From: Bacteroidales bacterium
Lineage (GTDB): Bacteria; Bacteroidota; Bacteroidia; Bacteroidales; F082
Length of the DNA stretch: 64,000 nucleotides
NCBI GenBank assembly: GCA_017539045.1
Contig: JAFYHS010000003.1
Coordinates: forward strand, 1-64,000
Direction: 5' to 3'
In this document: positions 1 to 8,759 of the stretch, one piece after another
How positions within the stretch are numbered: position 1 is the first letter of the stretch
Layout: each line of letters starts with the position of its first letter
Translations under genes and position numbers: made by a program
The notes under the pieces: generated by a model
Told to the model about the DNA's origin: nothing
Databases searched by the model: none
Seen by the model: the letters and a program-made list of their open reading frames with translations, nothing else

Positions 1-25
1 GCAACCATCGTCTTCTTTCTTTCGC

Positions 26-113
26 GGAGAAGGGGGGATTCGAACCCCCGGTACCCATTGCTGGATACGACAGTTTAGCAAACTGTTGGTTTCAGCCACT
101 CACCCACCTCTCC
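26..113 (-). tRNA. tRNA-Ser (anticodon GCU)
   Basis: Read on the minus strand, the 88-nt segment folds as a class II tRNA with a long variable arm. The seven-pair acceptor stem joins GGAGAGG to CTTCTCC with one G-U pair. The T arm carries GGTTCGAATCC, and the anticodon loop TTGCTAA places GCU at 77-79. The CCA end is not encoded. A Bacteroidetes-type promoter lies just upstream at 133-162. Confidence 0.95.
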
Positions 114-132
114 TCGGCTGTGAATTGCGGTG

Positions 133-162
133 CAAAAGTAGGCTTTTTTTCAATACCGACAA
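133..162 (-). promoter_or_regulatory. Promoter of tRNA-Ser
   Basis: On the minus strand a TTG (160-162) is followed after 19 bp by TACTTTTG (133-140), matching the Bacteroidetes -33/-7 consensus TTG-N19-TAnnTTTG. The tRNA 5' end at 113 is about 20 nt downstream. The rest of the 114-437 gap is AT-rich and shows no gene. Confidence 0.6.
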
Positions 163-354
163 GCTTTTTTGCCTACTTTTTTTGAAAAAAATATCTTATC
201 TGTTGATTGACAAACAAATACGATATAAGAGAATGGCTATTCGTGGTTTTTACTTACGCAGTCGTGCAATCAAGGAATGGATAAAATTGGCAAAAAAAAC
301 GCTTTGACTTACAAATAATTGACTTACTTCGTGCAGATGAATAAAAAGAATTAC

Positions 355-362
355 TATCTTTG
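355..362 (+). promoter_or_regulatory. -7 box for the DUF349 gene
   Basis: TATCTTTG matches the Bacteroidetes -7 consensus TAnnTTTG. It lies 75 nt before the chosen start at 438. No TTG at the usual 19-21 bp spacing is visible, so only the -7 element is claimed. Confidence 0.5.
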
Positions 363-437
363 CAGGCTTAATTGTATAAAAAGGTATCAAGGCGAATCCG
401 GATTCTGGACTTCCTTGGTCGTAAACAACGTATTGAA

Positions 438-2420
438 ATGGAAAACAACGAACAACTGAATCAAAATTCCCCCGTTAGCGAAGGAATGGAGAATGAAAAG
501 AAAACATCGAAGGCTCCTAAAAAAGCCATCGACGGTAATGAGAAAAAGAAGATTGTCAAACTGATCCAACCCAGCATCTTGCCCGGTAAGGTGAGAATTG
601 AGGTGAACACCCTCGTGGAGGAGCCTCAGCAGGCCCCCGTCGTCGACGAGGAACTCCCCGAAATCGTGAATGCTCCAGAGATGGAAGAAGAAGAGGTGGT
701 GGAAGAAAACAATGAGTTTGAAGGTCTTAACAAGCTGCAATTGGTCGAGATGCTCGAAGAGCTCGTGCAAGATGCCGATATCCAGAACAACAAAGACAAG
801 GTGGCTGCCGTTCGTCTCCATTTCAATAAGCTGAACAAGGAAGACATGGACAATGAACTCGACCGCTTCATCCAAGGCGGTGGCGAGGCGGAGAGCTTCC
901 AACATGTGGAAGATCCCATCGAACAGCGTTTCAACGCCGCTTTCGGCATCTTCAAGGCCAACCGTGCCAAGCAGAACGAAGACATGGAGAAGCAGAAGAC
1001 CGAGAACCTTGCCAAGAAGCAGGCCATCCTCGACGAGTTGAAGGAGATCATCGCCTCCGATGAGTCGCTGAAGAAGACCTACGACGACTTCCGCGCCCTG
1101 CAGGACCGCTGGAAAGAGATCGGCCCTGTGCCGGCTGCCGAGAATTCCAACCTGTGGAACAACTACCATTTCCTCGTCGAGAAGTTCTTCGACAAGGTGA
1201 GAATTGGTCGCGAACTCCGTGACCTCGACATGAAGAAGAACCTCGACTCGAAGATCGAGCTTTGCGAGAAGGCCGAGGAGCTGCTGGACGAGAAGTCCAT
1301 CACCAAGGCTTTCAAGGCATTGCAGAAGCTTCATGAGGAATGGAAAGAGGTTGGCCCGGTGCCTCAAGAGAAGAAGGATGAGATCTGGGAGCGCTTCAAG
1401 GCTGCTACCGATAAGATCAACCAGATTCGTCGTGAGCATTATGCCAAGATCGAAGAGGAACAGGCTGGTAACTTGGAGACGAAGAAGGCCCTTTGCGACA
1501 AGGCAGAGGAGCTCATCGCCGAGGAGTACACCAGCGTGAATGCCTGGCAAAAGAAGTCGAACGAACTCTCCGAGATCTTCAACGTCTGGAAGACCGTGGG
1601 TCCCGCCAGCAAGAAGGACAACGAGGAGATTTGGCAGCGTTTCCGTGGCGCCATGGATACCTTCTTTGCAAAGAAGAAGGCTTTCTTCGCTTCGCTGAAA
1701 GACCGTCAGACCGAGAACCTCGAGCGTAAGACACAGCTCTGCATCGAAGCCGAGGCCCTGATGGAGTCGACCGAATGGAAGAATGCCACCGAGCAGATGA
1801 AGAAGCTCCAGGAAGAGTGGAAGACCATCGGCCCCGTGCCGAAGCGCCATACCGACAAGATATGGAAGCGTTTCCGCGCCGCCTGCGACACCTTCTTCAA
1901 CCGTAAGAACGAACACTTCAGCGGCCGCCGTACCGAAGAGGAAGCCAACCTCGCCGCAAAGAAAGCTTTGATTGAAGAGATCAAGGCCTTTGAGATTGGT
2001 CCCAACCGCAACGAGAACATGGAAGCCATCAAGGCCTTCCAGAAGCGTTGGATCGAAATCGGCTATGTGCCCATGAAGCACAAGGATGCTATTAATAAGG
2101 AGTATCGCGAGCTCATCGACGGCCTCTTCGACACGATGCGCAAGAACCAGAACGAGGCTTCGACCAACGAATTCCGCGAGATGATGGAAGGCTGGAAGGA
2201 TGACCCGACGGCCAACGACCGTGTGCGTCGCGAGCGAAACACCTTGCAAACCCGCATCCAGAAGCTTCGCGATGAGATCGCTGCTATGGAGAACAACATC
2301 GGTTTCTTCTCCAACAGCAAGAACTCAGAGCTGATGCGTGCCGAGTACGAAAAGAAGATCAACAAGGCCAAGGAAGACCTGAAGGTCCTGGAGGCTAAGC
2401 TGAAGATTGCCGAGGAATAA
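438..2420 (+). CDS. DUF349 domain protein with five repeats
   Basis: A 660-residue acidic, helix-rich cytosolic protein. The first ~100 residues are low-complexity and rich in Glu and Pro. The remainder holds five DUF349 units, each recognisable by W-K-x-(I/V)-G-P-(V/A) followed by an IW-x-RF-type helix; the last unit reads WIEIGYVP. The C-terminus is a predicted coiled coil. No signal peptide or catalytic motif is seen, and the role of the family is unknown. The ATG at 438 (MENNEQ) was preferred over 372 because the upstream 22 residues (YKKVSRRIR) look like translated leader. The gene is monocistronic, between its own -7 box and a strong terminator at 2441. Confidence 0.85.
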   Translation: MENNEQLNQNSPVSEGMENEKKTSKAPKKAIDGNEKKKIVKLIQPSILPGKVRIEVNTLVEEPQQAPVVDEELPEIVNAPEMEEEEVVEENNEFEGLNKLQLVEMLEELVQDADIQNNKDKVAAVRLHFNKLNKEDMDNELDRFIQGGGEAESFQHVEDPIEQRFNAAFGIFKANRAKQNEDMEKQKTENLAKKQAILDELKEIIASDESLKKTYDDFRALQDRWKEIGPVPAAENSNLWNNYHFLVEKFFDKVRIGRELRDLDMKKNLDSKIELCEKAEELLDEKSITKAFKALQKLHEEWKEVGPVPQEKKDEIWERFKAATDKINQIRREHYAKIEEEQAGNLETKKALCDKAEELIAEEYTSVNAWQKKSNELSEIFNVWKTVGPASKKDNEEIWQRFRGAMDTFFAKKKAFFASLKDRQTENLERKTQLCIEAEALMESTEWKNATEQMKKLQEEWKTIGPVPKRHTDKIWKRFRAACDTFFNRKNEHFSGRRTEEEANLAAKKALIEEIKAFEIGPNRNENMEAIKAFQKRWIEIGYVPMKHKDAINKEYRELIDGLFDTMRKNQNEASTNEFREMMEGWKDDPTANDRVRRERNTLQTRIQKLRDEIAAMENNIGFFSNSKNSELMRAEYEKKINKAKEDLKVLEAKLKIAEE

Positions 2421-2440
2421 GGCAGTCGTTCTGAAAAGAG

Positions 2441-2470
2441 AAAGCGGGGTGAGGTATCTCATCCCGCTTT
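2441..2470 (+). terminator. Terminator after the DUF349 gene
   Basis: A 13-bp stem (2441-2453 with 2458-2470, one G-U pair) closes a GTAT loop. It starts 20 nt after the stop codon. The 3' arm ends in TTT followed by a weak T/A tract. Confidence 0.75.
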
Positions 2471-2487
2471 TATTATGACTAACGGGC

Positions 2488-2523
2488 AACAAAAAAGCAC
2501 CTCAAACGAGGTGCTTTTTTGTT
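2488..2523. terminator. Bidirectional terminator between convergent genes
   Basis: The stem AACAAAAAAGCACCTC / GAGGTGCTTTTTTGTT has a four-base AAAC loop. A and T runs on each side allow it to act in both directions. It lies between the stops of the DUF349 gene (2420) and the TonB-dependent receptor (2545). Confidence 0.85.
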
Positions 2524-2544
2524 GGTCCGAAAGGACTTCTAGGA

Positions 2545-5500
2545 TTAGAAGTTCAGACGGAGGTTCAGAGCAGCTGACCAAGTGGAGAGCGTGCTGGCAT
2601 ACACATTCCAAGTAGGATTGGTGAAGGTGTAGGTGTAAGGCTCTTCTTCAGTGCCCTTGCCGTTCAGCTTGATGATGTCGCTGCTGCTCAGACGCTGCAT
2701 GTTGCCCCAGCCTCTGTAGAACAGGTTGGCGAGGTTCTTAACATCGATACCAGCGCTGATGCTTTCACCGCCCTTGAACTTATAGGTTCTCTCATACTTG
2801 AAGTTGAAGGTGTGTCTCCAAGGAGCGATGGCACCGCCACGTTCGGCATATTGGCCACGGTGGGCGCTGAGGTACTTGTCGGCTTTAATGAAGTCGTTGA
2901 ATTCGGCAGCGTTGGTGTAGGGGCTGTCCTCGGCCATCAGTTGAGCTTCGGTCGGGATGTAAGCCAAGCTGTTGGAGCCACCGTCACCATTCACATTGCT
3001 GGTCATGGTGTAGCTGTAACGAGTGTAGCTGTAGCCACCGATGTAGCAGTGGTTGAAGCCTTCGTAGTAGAGACCAACGGTCTCAGTGGTGTGTTGACCA
3101 GTAGCCCAGGTCCAGCCAGCGTTGAAGAGCACGCGGTGAGGCGTGACATAGCTGCTGTAGCCGAGTTCGTGGACGTTAGAACCATTGATACCAAAGGCGT
3201 TGGTGTTGTAGGCAGAGGTGATCTGGTCGCCGATACCGTCGGTGACGTTCTTACCTTCTGAATAGGTGTAGGCAGCCATCAGGTTGAGACCACACTTGAA
3301 GTCCTTCATCAACTGACCGGTGACGCTGTAGTAGTAACCGTTGTTACCCTTTGCAGTGTTGGTGATCAGATAAGGAGTGACGGCCTTGCCGAGTGAGTTG
3401 ACCACGCCTTCGCTCTTCCAGGTGATTCTTTCACCAGGTTCGCCGGGGAGTTGGATAGGATCATCTTGAACGATGCCGAGCTTGGTGACGGCAACAGAGG
3501 TGATGTCCTTGTTGTAGATGCCTTCCACGGTGGCCTTGACACCGCCAGGAAGTTCAGCATCGAAACCTAAGCTGCTTTTCCAGGTCTGGGGCATGCGGAG
3601 GTTCTTGTCCATGATGGTGGTGGACTGAGGAGCCGGCAGGTCGCCCGTCAGCAGGAGGTCAGAGTTGTTGGCGATGATTTCGTTCGGGTTTTGGAAGAAC
3701 TTGATCTGGGTTTCTTCGTTGCTGTTGATGTACTGGTTCTGCAGGCAGTTGGAGTTACCCACGGTAGAGACGATCCACACGAAGGGCAGACGGCCGGTGT
3801 AGAGGCCTGAGCCACCGCGGACGATGTACTTACGTTCGCCAGTGAGGTCCCAGTTGAAGCCCAAGCGGGGTGAGAGGTTCACGCGAGCCTTAGGCATGTC
3901 GGCAGTCGACATTCCGTACATGGTGTTGCCTTCGCCGTCGGCGATGCTGTGGTGGTTGCCTTCTTCGTCGTTCCAGCCTTCAGCAAACTCCTTGTTGTAG
4001 TTGTACTCGGCGATGGAAGGATAGTAAGGCAGTTCGGCGCGGAGACCGAGGGCGAGTTTGAAGCGCTCGCTGAGGGTCATTTCGTCCTGCAGGTAGAGAG
4101 AACCTTGCATGTAGTTGAACGAAGGATAGACCTGTTCGTGCTTTTCGTTGTTACCATAGGTGATGGCGAAAGCGCGAGGATTGGCGTTGTTGACGAAGTC
4201 TTCCCAGCTGTTGTAGACATAGTAGCCGGCGCCGCCTTGCATGAAGCCGTTCTTGGTCTTGTCGAACTCGTACTGAGCACCGAGGGTGAAGTTGTGGATA
4301 CCGGTGAGGTAGCTCACTTCGTCGGTGACCACTGCGGTCTGCACGTCACGGAGGTTACCATAGGTGAACGGGTCGGGACCGAAGCTGGTGTAGACAGCAG
4401 GAGTGCCGTCCTCGAGGGGTTTCAGAATATCGACGGTGGGGAAGAGGTCGCCCACGAAGCTACGAGGCTCGTTCTGGTGCGAGTAGGTGGCACGCAGCAT
4501 GTTGTTGCCACGGCCGCTCAGGAAGCTGTGGTTCCATTCGGCAGCGACCGAGCTGAAGTTTTGCTCCTGGAAGTAACGGTTGCTCTCGAAATACATGGCG
4601 TATTCAGAGGTACGGCCGTAGGTGTTACGGTTGTAGACGCTACCACTCAGAGGATTGATGGAGCTTGAAGGAGCGGTTGAATACTTGTTCTTCACCAAGC
4701 TGTAACGGATGTTGAACTTGTTGTTGTCGTTGATGTTCCAGTCCAAACGGGCCAACAGCTTGTAGTCAGGCGTGCTGGCGCTGTAGTTCTGGTAACGGCC
4801 GGGATCGTAGTTGAACTTGCTCTTCAGGTAGTCCTTCATCATGTCCATGTCGGCCACGGTAGGACGGTTGTATTGGGTACCACCGCCGAACTCGTCATCC
4901 TCAGATTCGCGGGCGAAGTGAGTTTGACCGGGGTCGATGTCGCTCTGGTACTCGAAGTTCACGAAGTAGAACAGCTTGTCTCTCAAGATGGGACCGCCGA
5001 CGCTGACGCCGACCGTGTTGTCCAAGGACTCGCTGAGTTTCAGACGCTCCGGGAAGTTGCCGAGTTCGTCCTTCACACCATACTTGGTGCCCATGAGACC
5101 GTCGTTGTTGTAGTAGTCATAGATGCTGACATGGGTGGCGTTGGTACCGCTCTTGGTGACGGCGTTGATGGCACCACCGGTGAAGCCGCTGTGACGGACA
5201 TCGAAAGGCGTGACGTTGATGGTCATGGCCTCGAGAGCATCCAACGAGATGGGGCTACCGCCAGCAGGCAGGTTGCCGCCGATACCGAAGGCGTTGTTGA
5301 AGGCAGCACCGTCAACGGTGACGTAGGACGAACGGTAGTTACCACCACCGATGGCCAAACCGTTGGAAGTGGTGGCAGCCTGAGGCGTCAGGGCCAACAC
5401 GTCGTTGAGGCTACGGCTGATGGTGGGCAGGGTCATGATCTGCTCATTGTTGATGGCCGTAGTGGCACCGGCGCGGTCGCTGTCCATGCCATTGGAGATG

Positions 5501-5865
5501 GCTTCGGCAGCCACGGTGACTTCACCCAGACCGACCGCCTCTTCGTTCATGCGAACGTTCAGGATCTTGGTCTCACCCAGGGTGGCAGTGACACCCTCTT
5601 GGATGACGGTCTGGAAGCCGATCATGCGGTACTCAATCTTGTAAGGACCGCCGGGACGGATGTTCAGCAGGCGGTAGTTACCGTTGGCATCAGCTACGGC
5701 ATAGTACTGCGAGCCGGACGGAGTGTGCGTGGCAACAACGGTGGCACCCGGAAGGGTGGCTCTATTGTTGTCCGTGATTTTTCCACTGATGCTTGAGGTG
5801 GTCACCTGGGCCATCAAGCTAATGGAGGCAATCATAGCCACGAAAAAAGTAAGTAACTTTTTCAT
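2545..5865 (-). CDS. TonB-dependent receptor with carboxypeptidase-like N-domain
   Basis: A 1106-residue outer-membrane receptor. A signal peptide (cleavage near AQ at 19-20) is followed by a carboxypeptidase-regulatory-like beta-sandwich (~23-105, GKITDNNRATLPGATV). Next comes a plug domain (~115-240, with GGGNYRSSYVTVDG and GGAINAVTKSGTN), then a long beta-barrel ending in the outer-membrane signature LNLRLNF with terminal Phe. This is the Oar-like/CarboxypepD_reg TonB receptor type, and such proteins import large substrates using TonB energy. There is no SusD partner next to it, so it is not a standard SusCD pair and the substrate cannot be told. It has its own promoter and shares a bidirectional terminator with the DUF349 gene. 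Confidence 0.9.
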   Translation of the reverse strand: MKKLLTFFVAMIASISLMAQVTTSSISGKITDNNRATLPGATVVATHTPSGSQYYAVADANGNYRLLNIRPGGPYKIEYRMIGFQTVIQEGVTATLGETKILNVRMNEEAVGLGEVTVAAEAISNGMDSDRAGATTAINNEQIMTLPTISRSLNDVLALTPQAATTSNGLAIGGGNYRSSYVTVDGAAFNNAFGIGGNLPAGGSPISLDALEAMTINVTPFDVRHSGFTGGAINAVTKSGTNATHVSIYDYYNNDGLMGTKYGVKDELGNFPERLKLSESLDNTVGVSVGGPILRDKLFYFVNFEYQSDIDPGQTHFARESEDDEFGGGTQYNRPTVADMDMMKDYLKSKFNYDPGRYQNYSASTPDYKLLARLDWNINDNNKFNIRYSLVKNKYSTAPSSSINPLSGSVYNRNTYGRTSEYAMYFESNRYFQEQNFSSVAAEWNHSFLSGRGNNMLRATYSHQNEPRSFVGDLFPTVDILKPLEDGTPAVYTSFGPDPFTYGNLRDVQTAVVTDEVSYLTGIHNFTLGAQYEFDKTKNGFMQGGAGYYVYNSWEDFVNNANPRAFAITYGNNEKHEQVYPSFNYMQGSLYLQDEMTLSERFKLALGLRAELPYYPSIAEYNYNKEFAEGWNDEEGNHHSIADGEGNTMYGMSTADMPKARVNLSPRLGFNWDLTGERKYIVRGGSGLYTGRLPFVWIVSTVGNSNCLQNQYINSNEETQIKFFQNPNEIIANNSDLLLTGDLPAPQSTTIMDKNLRMPQTWKSSLGFDAELPGGVKATVEGIYNKDITSVAVTKLGIVQDDPIQLPGEPGERITWKSEGVVNSLGKAVTPYLITNTAKGNNGYYYSVTGQLMKDFKCGLNLMAAYTYSEGKNVTDGIGDQITSAYNTNAFGINGSNVHELGYSSYVTPHRVLFNAGWTWATGQHTTETVGLYYEGFNHCYIGGYSYTRYSYTMTSNVNGDGGSNSLAYIPTEAQLMAEDSPYTNAAEFNDFIKADKYLSAHRGQYAERGGAIAPWRHTFNFKYERTYKFKGGESISAGIDVKNLANLFYRGWGNMQRLSSSDIIKLNGKGTEEEPYTYTFTNPTWNVYASTLSTWSAALNLRLNF

Positions 5866-5952
5866 AGATAATAATTTAATGTTAATAATTGAGTTGATTG
5901 TATTTGCTTGATTTTACACTCGTTTTCATTCAGTCCATACTATAAGACCGTG

Positions 5953-5982
5953 CAAATATATAGTTTTCCGATGAAATGCCAA
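5953..5982 (-). promoter_or_regulatory. Promoter of the TonB-dependent receptor
   Basis: On the minus strand TTG (5980-5982) and TATATTTG (5953-5960) are separated by 19 bp, a full Bacteroidetes consensus. The leader to the ATG is ~85 nt. The 349-nt gap 5866-6214 otherwise holds the divergent lipoprotein promoter and AT-rich sequence with no recognisable riboswitch. Confidence 0.6.
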
Positions 5983-6183
5983 GCCAATATTTTGCAACAT
6001 TTTTCCATTTTTTAGAAAAATAATCAACACGTTTTGTTCATAACTGGATAAGATTCTGATTCTGACAAGATTGATAGGGTCGGGCGATAACCGATGACGT
6101 ACCCGCCTTCCATACCTTATTTATAATGCGTCCCACTTTGCAAAACTTTCGCCGTTTTCTCGTGTGATTTCATTTTTTTTGTG

Positions 6184-6191
6184 TATTTTTG
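6184..6191 (+). promoter_or_regulatory. -7 box for the small lipoprotein gene
   Basis: TATTTTTG fits TAnnTTTG and lies 23 nt before the ATG at 6215. No clear TTG at -33 is visible. Confidence 0.5.
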
Positions 6192-6214
6192 AAGCGTGAA
6201 AAACTACACCAACT

Positions 6215-6586
6215 ATGAAAAGAGTATCGATATTGATGGCAATGGCGGTTTGGGCTTTGGGAATGGCCTCTTGCGGTAACCAGCCGAGCAAAGAATTCAA
6301 GGCGATGGAAGAGGAAGTGTCGTCGATTGAAGCCAAGATCTGCGAGATGACAGATTGCGACGAGCTTCAGATGCTGAATTTCGCTATCCTGGGTCTTCGC
6401 TCCGATATGGACAACTTCAGGCAGAATTCGGCGATGAGCGAGCAAGAGATCGAACTGCTCGACGGCAAACTCGATGAGCTTATGGCCACTTGGAACGGCA
6501 AATGGGCTGCCCTTGAGTGCGAACAGGACATGACCGACGACGAGCTCGACACTTCGGGCGAAGAAGCCGGCGACTACCCTGATTGA
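6215..6586 (+). CDS. Small acidic lipoprotein, function unknown
   Basis: 123 residues. Signal peptide with lipobox GMASC (lipidated Cys20), followed by a highly acidic, mostly alpha-helical body (EEEVSSIEAKICEM, SEQEIELLDGKLDEL) and an acidic tail. Cys32 and Cys38 flank a short stretch (ICEMTDC). No family was recognised. It precedes the mutL run by ~45 nt and could be co-transcribed with it, but it has its own -7 box. Confidence 0.75.
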   Translation: MKRVSILMAMAVWALGMASCGNQPSKEFKAMEEEVSSIEAKICEMTDCDELQMLNFAILGLRSDMDNFRQNSAMSEQEIELLDGKLDELMATWNGKWAALECEQDMTDDELDTSGEEAGDYPD

Positions 6587-6632
6587 GACTAAACTATAAT
6601 TTTTTACATTGCCTTATAAACACTGAAAAGCT

Positions 6633-6941
6633 ATGGCATTCTTCTATAGACATAACCCTAAGAAATTCAACTACAAGCCCCGTTATTTCGACCCTGAACA
6701 GCAGGAATGGGAAGAGAAAAAGGCCGCTGCAGGCCTCGATTCGAAGCTGACGCACGAAGAGCAACTGCGACTCAAGATGCGCCAAAGCTGGAGCGCACCC
6801 AAAAACGAGGAAAGTACGGCAGAAAAAAATGCGAAACTCATTCGACGCGTTGTTTTAGGCGTATTCATCGTAGTTGTCGTTTATTTCATTTTCGGTACCG
6901 ATTACTTCGAAAGAATAGTTGAAGGCTTAATGAGAAAATGA
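6633..6941 (+). CDS. Small tail-anchored membrane protein upstream of mutL
   Basis: 102 residues. The N-terminus is charged and rich in aromatic and Pro residues (FFYRHNPKKFNYKPRYFDP). A single hydrophobic helix lies near residues 70-91 (VVLGVFIVVVVYFIFG), followed by a short C-terminal tail. The layout suggests a cytosolic domain anchored by a C-terminal membrane segment. It ends 6 nt before mutL, so it is the probable first gene of the six-gene run. From memory, similar small proteins occur before mutL in other Bacteroidota; the function is unknown. Confidence 0.75.
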   Translation: MAFFYRHNPKKFNYKPRYFDPEQQEWEEKKAAAGLDSKLTHEEQLRLKMRQSWSAPKNEESTAEKNAKLIRRVVLGVFIVVVVYFIFGTDYFERIVEGLMRK

Positions 6942-6947
6942 TTCGTT

Positions 6948-8759
6948 ATGCTCGACGTGATTAAGCTATTACCCGATAGCGTTGCCAACCAGATTGCGGC
7001 GGGCGAGGTGATCCAACGACCTGCATCGGCTGTGAAAGAGCTGATGGAAAATGCCTTGGATGCTGGAGCCACGCAAATCGATTTGGTGGTGAAAGACGCC
7101 GGCAAATCGATGATTATGGTCGTCGACAACGGCTGCGGCATGTCGGAAACCGACGCCCGTATGTGCTTCGAACGTCATGCCACCTCCAAGATCAGCAAGG
7201 CGGAGGACCTGTTCGCCATCCGCACCATGGGTTTCCGCGGCGAGGCCTTGGCCAGCATAGCCGCCATCGCTCAAGTGGAACTGAAGACGAGACGCAAAGA
7301 GGACGAAGTGGGCGTGAAGATCGTCAACGAAGGCTCTGTCGTCAAGGAACAGACGCTGGTGCCGATGCAACCGGGCACGACCTTCACGGTGAAGAACCTG
7401 TTTTTCAACGTGCCTGCCCGACGCAACTTCCTCAAGTCGCCCCAAGCCGAGCTGCGCCATATCGTGGAGGAGTTCACCCGTGTCACGCTGATGAATCCTG
7501 AAATTGGCTTCACGTTCAACAGCGACGGCAAGGAACTGTATCATCTCTATCCCGGTAACCTCAAGCAACGCATCATGGGCCTCTTCGGAAGCAACTACGA
7601 GGAGAAACTTCTCCCAGTGCGACAAGAGGCGGAACGTATCAGCATCGACGGTTATATCGTCAAGGCGGAGTTTGCCAAGAAGACCCGCGGCGAGCAGTAT
7701 TTCTTTGTGAACAAGCGTTTCATCAAGCATGCTTACTTGCATCATGCCATTGAGAATGCCTTCATGGAGATGATCCCCAAGGACAGTTTCCCGGGCTATT
7801 TCCTTAATATAGAGGTGGATCCTGCAGATATCGATATCAATATCCATCCCACCAAGACTGAAGTCAACTTCTTGGATGTCAAGTTGGTGTATGCCATCCT
7901 GCATGCCGCGGTACGTAAGGCCATCGGCCAGCACAACCTCTCACCGATGATCGACTTCGAGGAGTCGGCCGACCTGAACAACGACTTCAGCGCCGCCATG
8001 GGCATGTCGCAACCGCTGTCGTTCCCTAATATCCCCATCGATCCCAATTACAACCCGTTCAGTAAGACGCCTACCCATCATGAAGGCCGTCAAAACGATG
8101 GCTATAAGCCCGAGCGTAATGCTTCTCCGGGCGACTGGCGTCTGCTCTATGGTGAACGTACTGACTTGCCGAACGAGACTGTCGAAGCGATAGAGGAGAA
8201 GCAATACAGAAGCCAATACCTGCAAGTGAACCAGTCGTTTGTCGTGACTTCAGTGAAGTCGGGCATGCTGGTCATCGACCAACATCTGGCCCACATGCGT
8301 GTGCTTTTCGAGAAGTATCTGAAGGAGTTGGAAAACCATAGTGGCGTGTCGCAGCAGGAGCTGTTTCCACAGGCCTTGACGCTTAACATGAACGACGCCT
8401 CGCTGTTGAAGGAGATGGTGCCTGAGTTGGAGAACTTGGGCTTTGTCTTGGAACAGGCCAACCCGACCACTTTCATGATCAACGGGACGCCCTCTGATGC
8501 GGCAGGCTGCGATGCGGTCGCATTGTTGGAGCAGATCCTGGAGAATGCGAAGATCAACCGCACTGACCTGCAGCTCGACAGGAAGCTGAACCTGGCCAAG
8601 ACCATGGCTTCACAGCTGGCCATCAAGGCGCAGACGCGGCTCTCGGAGATGGAGATGCAGAACCTTGTGGACCAACTGTTTGCCTGTAATGTGGCCGAAG
8701 TTGCTCCCAACGGAAAGAAGATTTATGTGATTTTAAATATGGAGGATTTGTTTCAATGA
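6948..8759 (+). CDS. mutL: DNA mismatch repair protein MutL
   Basis: 603 residues. The N-terminal GHKL ATPase is intact: KELMENALDAGA (catalytic Glu31, Asn35), DNGCGM, RHATSKI and GFRGEAL. The transducer domain and linker follow, then a C-terminal dimerisation domain from ~430. MutL couples MutS mismatch recognition to strand incision and excision. The C-terminal endonuclease motif, DQHA-x2-E-x4-E in nicking MutL proteins, reads DQHLAHMRVLFE here, and the CPHGRP zinc motif is replaced by EVAPNGKKI. The nicking site therefore looks degenerate. The gene overlaps the rhomboid gene by ATGA at 8756-8759. Confidence 0.97.
   Translation: MLDVIKLLPDSVANQIAAGEVIQRPASAVKELMENALDAGATQIDLVVKDAGKSMIMVVDNGCGMSETDARMCFERHATSKISKAEDLFAIRTMGFRGEALASIAAIAQVELKTRRKEDEVGVKIVNEGSVVKEQTLVPMQPGTTFTVKNLFFNVPARRNFLKSPQAELRHIVEEFTRVTLMNPEIGFTFNSDGKELYHLYPGNLKQRIMGLFGSNYEEKLLPVRQEAERISIDGYIVKAEFAKKTRGEQYFFVNKRFIKHAYLHHAIENAFMEMIPKDSFPGYFLNIEVDPADIDINIHPTKTEVNFLDVKLVYAILHAAVRKAIGQHNLSPMIDFEESADLNNDFSAAMGMSQPLSFPNIPIDPNYNPFSKTPTHHEGRQNDGYKPERNASPGDWRLLYGERTDLPNETVEAIEEKQYRSQYLQVNQSFVVTSVKSGMLVIDQHLAHMRVLFEKYLKELENHSGVSQQELFPQALTLNMNDASLLKEMVPELENLGFVLEQANPTTFMINGTPSDAAGCDAVALLEQILENAKINRTDLQLDRKLNLAKTMASQLAIKAQTRLSEMEMQNLVDQLFACNVAEVAPNGKKIYVILNMEDLFQ

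Noticed and set aside
86..307. 73-codon plus-strand frame at the left end
   Set aside because: It overlaps the tRNA-Ser gene and the promoter region; its amino-acid composition is not protein-like.
387..2249. 620-codon minus-strand frame opposite the DUF349 gene
   Set aside because: It is antisense to a clearly coding gene; the long frame arises from the regular Lys/Glu codon pattern. It shows no domain and no promoter.
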